Source: Eubacterium sp.
GTDB taxonomy: Bacteria > Bacillota > Clostridia > Oscillospirales > Acutalibacteraceae
Direction of reading: 5' to 3'
Assembly (NCBI GenBank): GCA_017543725.1
Contig: JAFYFO010000326.1
Coordinates: 1 to 11,973, forward strand
DNA: 11,973 nucleotides
A model generated the notes under the pieces. The model was not told the DNA's origin, ran no database searches, and worked only from the letters and a program-made list of their open reading frames with translations. Shown piece by piece: positions 7,343 to 11,973 of the stretch. Each line of letters begins with the position of its first letter. Position 1 is the stretch's first letter. Both the position numbers and the translations under genes were made by a program.

Positions 7343-8770
7343 ATGGCTAAAATAAGCAGCAAAACCCTGCATAAATTAGGAAATTCAATATTTAAATATG
7401 TTTATAAGAATCCCGAGAAAAACCTTCTCAGAATTGTTAAGGTCGGCAAAATGGTTGCAGGAAAAATGTATCCGAAATCAACCTTTGAAAAGCCGATTGA
7501 GATAATATGCGATAAATCAAACATCTGGCACGATTATCTTTTCAACGGTCTTGAGAATTTGGACAGAGAGGCTTTCGCAAATCTCGCGCTGACCTTTGCA
7601 ATAGACGCAGGATATATCGGAACTTCCGCCCTGCGCTCAAACAGGGAAAAACTCGGCTGCAACATTCCCTGGGTTATTCTTCTTGACCCGACAAGCGCCT
7701 GCAACCTCAAATGCAAGGGCTGCTGGGCGGCTGAATACGGGCATAAATCAAACCTGCCTCTTGACGATATGAGAAGGCTCATAAAAGAGGCGAAAGAACT
7801 CGGAACCCACTTTTTTATGTTCACGGGCGGCGAACCGCTTGTCAGAAAGAATGATGTTTTAACCCTTGTCAGGGAGAATAAAGACTGCATTTTTCTTTGC
7901 TTCACAAACGGAACCCTTGTTGATGATGAATTCTGCGAGGAAATGAAAAAAGCGGGCAATCTTGCTCTTGCCCTTTCAATTGAAGGAAGCGAAGAAACAA
8001 CAGATGAAAGAAGGGGCGACGGCGTTTATCAGAAAGTTTTAAACGCTATGCAGATTCTTAAAAAACATAAATGCATTTTCGGAACTTCCGTTTGCTACAC
8101 AAGCAAAAACTATGAAGCAGTAACAAGCGACGAATTCTATGATATGGAAATCGAAAACGGCGCTATTTTCAGTTGGTATTTCCACTATATGCCGATTGGC
8201 GCGGGCGCAGATACAAGCCTGCTTCTTTCCCCCGAACAGCGTGAACATGTTTACAGAGCAATCAGGGAAAAGCGAAACAGCAAAACAGGCAAGCCGATTT
8301 TCACTGTTGACTTCCAGCACGACGGCGAGTTCGTCGGCGGCTGCATTGCCGGCGGCAGAAACTATTTCCATGTTAACTCCGAAGGCGATGTTGAACCCTG
8401 CGTTTTCATTCACTACAGCGACTGCAATATTAAAGAAAAAAGCGTTCTTGAATGTTTGAGAAGTCCCCTTTTCAAGGAGTTTTATAAAGGTCAGCCTTTC
8501 AATGATAATATGCTGCGCCCCTGCCCGATGCTTGAAAACCCCGATAAACTCAGATATATCGTTAAAACAAGCGGCGCAAAATCAACAAATCTTGTTCAGG
8601 CTGAATCAGCCGAAGAACTTTGCGCAAAAACAGATGAATACGCCAAAAACTGGGCGCCGAAAGCAAAAGAAATCTGGGAGGAGCAGGAGCGCTTCCACCC
8701 CTTCACCCAGTATTGGCGCGATACGGAAGAAGGCAAAGCAGAACTTAAAAAATCGGAGGCGGCAGACTAA
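7343..8770 (+). CDS. Radical SAM protein with C-terminal cysteine (SPASM-like) region
   Basis: This 475-residue enzyme binds a [4Fe-4S] cluster through CNLKCKGC (C120, C124, C127) and S-adenosylmethionine through GGEP (162-165), the radical SAM core. Further cysteines at C334 (GGCIAGG), C353 (EPCVF), C361 and C394 (RPCPM) are placed like ligands for auxiliary Fe-S clusters of SPASM-type proteins. The N-terminal 100 residues are helical and specific to this subgroup. I recall close relatives as 'radical SAM protein' across gut Firmicutes, with unknown substrate. ATG 7343 is preferred because AAAGGA lies seven bases before it; a GTG at 7328 overlapping the argS stop would add five residues. The gene ends the murI operon; its stop codon sits in the loop of the terminator. 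No precursor-peptide gene is seen nearby, so peptide modification is not indicated. Confidence 0.9.
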   Translation: MAKISSKTLHKLGNSIFKYVYKNPEKNLLRIVKVGKMVAGKMYPKSTFEKPIEIICDKSNIWHDYLFNGLENLDREAFANLALTFAIDAGYIGTSALRSNREKLGCNIPWVILLDPTSACNLKCKGCWAAEYGHKSNLPLDDMRRLIKEAKELGTHFFMFTGGEPLVRKNDVLTLVRENKDCIFLCFTNGTLVDDEFCEEMKKAGNLALALSIEGSEETTDERRGDGVYQKVLNAMQILKKHKCIFGTSVCYTSKNYEAVTSDEFYDMEIENGAIFSWYFHYMPIGAGADTSLLLSPEQREHVYRAIREKRNSKTGKPIFTVDFQHDGEFVGGCIAGGRNYFHVNSEGDVEPCVFIHYSDCNIKEKSVLECLRSPLFKEFYKGQPFNDNMLRPCPMLENPDKLRYIVKTSGAKSTNLVQAESAEELCAKTDEYAKNWAPKAKEIWEEQERFHPFTQYWRDTEEGKAELKKSEAAD

Positions 8771-8785
8771 CGCCCCCGATTTTTT
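8747..8785 (+). terminator. Terminator of the murI-argS-radical SAM operon, enclosing the stop codon
   Basis: AATCGG (8751-8756) pairs with CCGATT (8776-8781) and GGCG (8758-8761) with CGCC (8771-8774), with one A-C mismatch between. A T-run follows and an A-run precedes, so it could work both ways. The loop (8762-8770) contains the TAA of the radical SAM gene. Confidence 0.85.
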
Positions 8786-8880
8786 ATGCATATTAATTCA
8801 ATCAAACAATCAATCTCCGCCCATTGAAACGATTAATACCAAGCGTTTTATAAAAATTTCAAAGAAAAGCAAAAAAAGAC

Positions 8881-8909
8881 TTGAATATTAAGTTTGAATG
8901 TGTTATATT
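8881..8909 (+). promoter_or_regulatory. Promoter of the tRNA-Gln gene
   Basis: TTGAAT (8881-8886) and TATATT (8904-8909) are 17 bp apart with TG one base before the -10. Start point would be near 8916, giving a 22-nt 5' leader for RNase P to remove. The stretch from 8786 to 8880 shows no gene or other clear signal. Confidence 0.65.
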
Positions 8910-8937
8910 ATCATTTGCAAAAAGCAGAAAAACACAT

Positions 8938-9011
8938 AGAGGCATAGTGTAACGGTAACACTCCGGACTCTGACTCCGTCATTTAAGGTTCGAATCCTTA
9001 TGCCTCTGCCA
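8938..9011 (+). tRNA. tRNA-Gln, anticodon CTG, CCA encoded
   Basis: A complete cloverleaf folds. Acceptor stem AGAGGCA (8938-8944) pairs with TGCCTCT (9001-9007). The D stem is GTGT/ACAC. The anticodon loop is CTCTGAC (8968-8974) with anticodon CTG at 8970-8972, which reads CAG. The T stem is TAAGG/CCTTA around TTCGAAT (8989-8995). G9008 is the discriminator and CCA is encoded at 9009-9011. The anticodon-arm sequence resembles known bacterial tRNA-Gln genes. The outermost anticodon-stem pair is C8963-T8979, a mismatch, and the first acceptor pair is A-T instead of the T-A usual for tRNA-Gln. In Firmicutes this tRNA is expected to be charged through GluRS and GatCAB, since GlnRS is normally absent. 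Confidence 0.95.
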
Positions 9012-9015
9012 AGAG

Positions 9016-9046
9016 AAAAGAGAGCACTCAATGTGCTCTCTTTTTT
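9016..9046 (+). terminator. Terminator of the tRNA-Gln gene
   Basis: AAAAGAGAGCAC (9016-9027) pairs perfectly with GTGCTCTCTTTT (9033-9044) over a five-base loop, followed by T residues. It starts five bases after the CCA end. Confidence 0.92.
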
Positions 9047-9052
9047 CTTCGT

Positions 9053-9173
9053 AGAAGAAGATAAGGATTCGAAACGAGCTTCTGTTTTTGCTGTGCAGCT
9101 CGCTGCTGAGCAAAAACAGGAAGAAAGCCCAGTGGGCTTTCTGTCCGCGAGAGGAGAATCTTCTTTTTTGGAC
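9053..9173. other. Cluster of hairpins with an inverted copy of the tRNA T-arm
   Basis: About 120 bp after the tRNA terminator hold several nested inverted repeats. (1) CTTCTGTTTTTGCT (9079-9092) pairs with AGCAAAAACAGGAAG (9109-9123) with one bulged G; inside it GCAG (9095-9098) pairs with CTGC (9103-9106) around CTCG. (2) AGAAAGCCC (9122-9130) pairs perfectly with GGGCTTTCT (9134-9142). (3) AGAAGAT (9056-9062) pairs with ATCTTCT (9158-9164), enclosing both and followed by a T-run. (4) GTCC (9143-9146) can pair with GGAC (9170-9173). In addition ATAAGGATTCGAA (9061-9073) is the exact reverse complement of 8989-9001 in the tRNA. Short reading frames here are not convincing. It could be a structured RNA, a small mobile palindromic element, or an integration scar; I cannot decide between these. 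Confidence 0.6.
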
Positions 9174-9219
9174 AACAAGCGTTGGCTTTAATAAATGTCT
9201 TTAATTATGCTTCTTATTG

Positions 9220-9228
9220 TGGTATAAT
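9220..9228 (+). promoter_or_regulatory. Extended -10 promoter of the restriction-modification operon
   Basis: TGGTATAAT (9220-9228) is a perfect extended -10. The -35 region (around 9200-9205, TTTAAT) is weak. The start point would be near 9235, so the leader is only about 26 nt to ATG 9261, or 11 nt to ATG 9246. Confidence 0.65.
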
Positions 9229-9260
9229 TCTTATATCAAAACATAATGGTGATTATTCTT

Positions 9261-9974
9261 ATGAACACATTAAAAGTAATTGTGCTTGAAGGGCTTGATG
9301 AACGGCCAGAAGAGAATTATGTTGTTTTTGGAAAATTAGAAATCAAATACTGTTATGATAAACAAACTACGTTAAAAAAGTTCTATACAGATATTAACAG
9401 AATTCTTTTTCCTGGTAGCAGTAGTTATAAACCTTATATGTTTAAAGTGTTCACAACAGACTATAAAAAAACAAAATGCTTTTCAGATAAAGATTCAAAT
9501 AAAGATATCTGCAACCTATTTGATCTAAGCAAACCAATAAGATTAATATATTATCATGATTACGAGGGTGCGGGCTGTTGGGGCGAATCTAACGGCTTAC
9601 GATTTGATATCAAATTTAATGAAAATAACCATATGGCTACTCCACATGTTCACGTTAGTTACGGAAAAAACCAAAAGGCGCGCATTAACATAATTAATAT
9701 TAAAGTTTTGGATAACAGCAATAAAAAGCACGAATTAAGCAGAAAGCATTTAAAACAAGCATTAAAATTTGTTAAGAAGCATCAACTCGATTTTATAGAA
9801 ATGTGGAACGATTTCACATTGTGTGATATGATAATTGATATTAATTATTTTAAAAACACTAAAAAATTACGATTAGTGAAAAGGACGGAAAATATAAATC
9901 TATATCACAGACAATTTCAAAGCAAAAAGAACAACAAATGGTCAGAAGTTGAGGATAAAATCATTTTTAATTAG
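9261..9974 (+). CDS. DUF4160-like protein encoded before the HaeIII-type gene
   Basis: The C-terminal part (about 112-188 of 237) matches the pattern of DUF4160: an H-x4-PHVHV motif (H124, H129, H131), a KARINI strand, a variable strand, then a helix ending [13 protein letters not shown], the usual 'H..EL...W' close. DUF4160 proteins are small and of unknown function, often found in toxin-antitoxin-like pairs; I place this by eye. The N-terminal 110 residues, rich in Lys, Tyr and Asp, I do not recognise. No helix-turn-helix is visible, so a classical controller protein is unlikely. ATG 9261 is preferred because GGTGA (9248-9252) lies eight bases before it; ATG 9246 would add five residues. 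The stop is 16 bp before the methyltransferase start, so the two are one operon. Base composition is clearly more AT-rich than the genes to the left. Confidence 0.75.
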   Translation: MNTLKVIVLEGLDERPEENYVVFGKLEIKYCYDKQTTLKKFYTDINRILFPGSSSYKPYMFKVFTTDYKKTKCFSDKDSNKDICNLFDLSKPIRLIYYHDYEGAGCWGESNGLRFDIKFNENNHMATPHVHVSYGKNQKARINIINIKVLDNSNKKHELSRKHLKQALKFVKKHQLDFIEMWNDFTLCDMIIDINYFKNTKKLRLVKRTENINLYHRQFQSKKNNKWSEVEDKIIFN

Positions 9975-9990
9975 AAAGAATTGTTTTACT

Positions 9991-11949
9991 ATGAAATTAA
10001 TCAGCCTTTTTTCCGGTGCCGGCGGTTTAGACCTAGGCTTTGAAAAAGCCGGATTTGAAATTGCTATGGCTAACGAATACGACAAAGGTATTTGGGATAC
10101 ATACGAAAAAAATCATACTGCCCCATTAATCAAAGGTGATATCAGGAATATCAAGGAATCTGATTTTCCTGATGAGGTTGACGGCATAATAGGCGGTCCT
10201 CCTTGTCAGAGTTGGAGTGAAGCAGGTTCTTTAAGAGGAATCAACGATTCACGTGGTCAGTTGTTTTTTGACTACATAAGAATATTAAGAGAAAAACAAC
10301 CCAAATTTTTTCTTGCTGAAAATGTTTCGGGAATGCTTGCCAACCGCCATTCTGAGGCAGTAAAGAACATAGTATCTCAATTTGAAGATTGCGGATATGA
10401 TGTTTCAATAACTCTTGTTAATGCTGCTGATTATGGAGTTCCACAAGACAGACATAGGGTTTTCTATATCGGTTTCAGAAAAGATTTAAATATCAATTTT
10501 GAATTTCCAAAGCCAACTACACCTTATAAATCACAAAAACTCACAATGAGAGATGCAATAGGTGATTTAGCAGGAACAGCCATTCCTGCATTGCCACATA
10601 ACAAAACAAACGGTAACTTAAAAATTCCCAATCACGAATACTTTACTGGCGCATATTCAACAATTTTTATGAGCCGAAACAGAGTTAGAGCATGGAACGA
10701 ACAGGCGTTTACTGTTCAAGCAAGCGGAAGGCAATGCCAGTTACATCCGCAAGCTCCAAAAATGAAATTTGTTGAAAAAAACAAGCGCATATTCGTTCCG
10801 GGATATGAAGACCTTTACAGAAGACTAACCGTAAGGGAATGTGCAAGAATACAGGGCTTTCCTGATGACTTTGAGTTCATTTATACCGATGTAGATTACG
10901 GATATAAAATGATAGGTAACGCCGTACCGGTCAATTTAGCTTATGTAATTGCTTGTGCAATAAAAAACGCTTTAGACACAAAAAGGAATCGTAGAATGAG
11001 TAATGCAAGTAATAATCAAGGCAGAGCATATGAATATATTTGCTTGTTAACCCTTGAAAAAGAAATAAGTAAATATAGAAGTGTAAAAATCGAAATCAAT
11101 TCAAGCTATGAGGCTGCAAAAAGCGCATGGGAATCTATTGATTTTGAGTTGCAAAACACTTTAAAACTAAGTGCAAGCGCTGCTGTTCAAACTATATTTG
11201 ATATGGAGCCGTTAATAATTGAAGACGGAAAAGATGAATTAGAGCTTAAAATTCAAAAAGACAGCGAAGGCGAATCCGGAGATGTCAGAGATATTCTCAT
11301 TATAAGAAGAAACATAAAATGGGAAATCGGTTTAAGTATTAAGCACAACCACTTTGCAGTTAAACATAGCCGTTTATCCCCTTCAATAGATTTTGGAAAC
11401 AAGTGGTTTGGCGTTGATTGTTCGCAAGAATACTGGAACGCCGTTAATCCAATCTTTGAAAACTTGAAAAAGCAAAAAACACAAGGCTTAAATTGGCGTG
11501 ATTTATCGGACAAAGAAAATGATGTTTATATTCCGTTACTGAAAGCGTTTGTAAATGAAATCAAAAACAGCAATGAAAGCAGTCTCGATATTCCAAAGAA
11601 AATGGTTGAATATCTTTTAGGCGAATTTGATTTTTATAAGGTTATCAGTATTGACAATAAAAAGCTTACACAAATTCAAACTTACAACTTAAGAGGCACG
11701 TTAAATCAACCGAGTAAGCAGCAAACCGCAAAAATTAAAGTGCCGGTTTCATATTTACCGACACGCATTATCAGTTTAGATTTCAAGCCCAACAGTAATA
11801 ATACGGTTGAGCTTTATATGGATAACGGTTGGCAATTCAGTTTCCGAATCCATAACGCTTCAACAAAGGTTGAAACCAGTTTAAAATTTGATATTCAGAT
11901 TATCGGTATGCCAGCAACAATTGTTTCGATTAATTGTATATGGACATAA
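9991..11949 (+). CDS. HaeIII-type C5-methyltransferase fused in frame to HaeIII-type endonuclease
   Basis: Residues 1-335 form a complete DNA cytosine-C5 methyltransferase: [12 protein letters not shown] (motif I, 6-17), GGPPCQSW with catalytic Cys72 (IV), AENV (109-112, VI), QDRHR (152-156, VIII), the target-recognition stretch around [20 protein letters not shown] (227-246), [15 protein letters not shown] (IX) and GNAVP (X). As I recall M.HaeIII, similarity runs through the recognition region, so the target is predicted to be GGCC. Residues 336-652 (317 aa) match the R.HaeIII family: NNQGRAYEY at the start, [15 protein letters not shown], and [18 protein letters not shown] with a PD-(D/E)XK-like site (D431 or D434, E445, K451). 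In Haemophilus these are two proteins; here no stop separates them. ATG 9991 is chosen because it matches the M.HaeIII start; an upstream ATG (9949) adds 14 residues inside the preceding gene. No good ribosome binding site precedes it, suggesting coupling. Confidence 0.93.
   Translation: MKLISLFSGAGGLDLGFEKAGFEIAMANEYDKGIWDTYEKNHTAPLIKGDIRNIKESDFPDEVDGIIGGPPCQSWSEAGSLRGINDSRGQLFFDYIRILREKQPKFFLAENVSGMLANRHSEAVKNIVSQFEDCGYDVSITLVNAADYGVPQDRHRVFYIGFRKDLNINFEFPKPTTPYKSQKLTMRDAIGDLAGTAIPALPHNKTNGNLKIPNHEYFTGAYSTIFMSRNRVRAWNEQAFTVQASGRQCQLHPQAPKMKFVEKNKRIFVPGYEDLYRRLTVRECARIQGFPDDFEFIYTDVDYGYKMIGNAVPVNLAYVIACAIKNALDTKRNRRMSNASNNQGRAYEYICLLTLEKEISKYRSVKIEINSSYEAAKSAWESIDFELQNTLKLSASAAVQTIFDMEPLIIEDGKDELELKIQKDSEGESGDVRDILIIRRNIKWEIGLSIKHNHFAVKHSRLSPSIDFGNKWFGVDCSQEYWNAVNPIFENLKKQKTQGLNWRDLSDKENDVYIPLLKAFVNEIKNSNESSLDIPKKMVEYLLGEFDFYKVISIDNKKLTQIQTYNLRGTLNQPSKQQTAKIKVPVSYLPTRIISLDFKPNSNNTVELYMDNGWQFSFRIHNASTKVETSLKFDIQIIGMPATIVSINCIWT
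10980..10998 (+). promoter_or_regulatory. Methyltransferase-endonuclease junction: A5 run, internal ribosome binding site, out-of-frame TAG and ATG
   Basis: The junction holds an A5 run (10980-10984), AAGGA (10983-10987) about eight bases before ATG 10996-10998, and TAG at 10992-10994 in the -1 register. The ATG is the natural first codon of the endonuclease (MSN...NNQGRAYEY). If the run had six A, the methyltransferase would read ...DTKKES and stop at this TAG, one base before the ATG. So the site looks like an old two-gene boundary. A separate endonuclease could still be started here. Confidence 0.7.
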
Positions 11950-11973
11950 ATTATGCTTCGAAATTGAGTTCTA

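Noticed and set aside
8989..9073. Direct attachment-site duplication at the tRNA end
   Set aside because: The only extra copy of tRNA sequence found is inverted and short; no direct repeat of the tRNA 3' end and no integrase lie in the window.
9053..9173. CRISPR-like array or integron site
   Set aside because: The repeats are inverted and all different from one another; there are no regular direct repeats or spacers.
8903..9178. Open frame on the minus strand across the tRNA, with a RIRTLNDGVRVRS-like stretch
   Set aside because: This is the known kind of false protein made by translating the antisense of a tRNA gene.
9000..9191. Short plus-strand frame through the hairpin cluster
   Set aside because: It begins inside the tRNA, runs through a terminator and inverted repeats, and has no ribosome binding site.
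9261..9974. Controller protein or Vsr mismatch endonuclease next to the C5-methyltransferase
   Set aside because: No helix-turn-helix and no Vsr motifs are visible; the C-terminal half fits DUF4160 better.
11950..11973. Start of a further gene after the restriction-modification gene
   Set aside because: Only 24 bases remain; the single ATG there is followed by a stop after three more codons.

Overview
The window looks like a chromosomal segment of an AT-rich, Gram-positive anaerobe of the Clostridia, probably an uncultured gut Oscillospirales/Ruminococcaceae-type bacterium. This is an inference from the gene families, the AGGAGG-type ribosome binding sites, the strong sigma-A style promoters, and the pairing of a DUF1934 gene with argS. 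No database was consulted.

Left part, minus strand: the start of serA (cut by the window edge) lies downstream of a complete serC. Together they cover two steps of serine synthesis. serC has a near-perfect promoter. Between the two genes lie a hairpin and a compact GC-rich double-hairpin element that looks like a dispersed intergenic repeat. Next comes a three-gene minus-strand operon of unknown function (positions 4134 to 1844): a soluble protein, a membrane-anchored protein with faint sortase-like features, and a four-helix membrane protein. It has its own promoter and a strong terminator.

Middle, plus strand: a divergent promoter drives murI (glutamate racemase), a DUF1934 (YwiB-like) beta-barrel protein, argS, and a radical SAM protein with extra C-terminal cysteines. 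All are tightly spaced. The terminator hairpin at the end encloses the last stop codon.

Right part: a tRNA-Gln(CTG) with its own promoter and terminator marks the edge of an accessory region. Directly after it lies about 120 bp of stacked hairpins carrying a 13-nt inverted copy of the tRNA T-arm. Then, in visibly more AT-rich DNA, come a gene with a C-terminal DUF4160-like domain and, 16 bp later, a HaeIII-type restriction-modification protein.

The main discovery is this last gene. A C5-cytosine methyltransferase very like M.HaeIII and an endonuclease very like R.HaeIII, separate genes in the classic system, are here one continuous 652-residue reading frame. The junction keeps the fossil of two cistrons: an A5 run, an AAGGA ribosome-binding site, an out-of-frame TAG, and the endonuclease's own ATG. 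One extra A in the run would end the methyltransferase at that TAG, one base before the ATG. In agreement with GGCC specificity, GGCC occurs only three times in the whole 11,973 bp by hand scan, while CCGG occurs about 19 times and GCGC at least 30 times in just the first half. This suggests the lineage has long lived under GGCC restriction.
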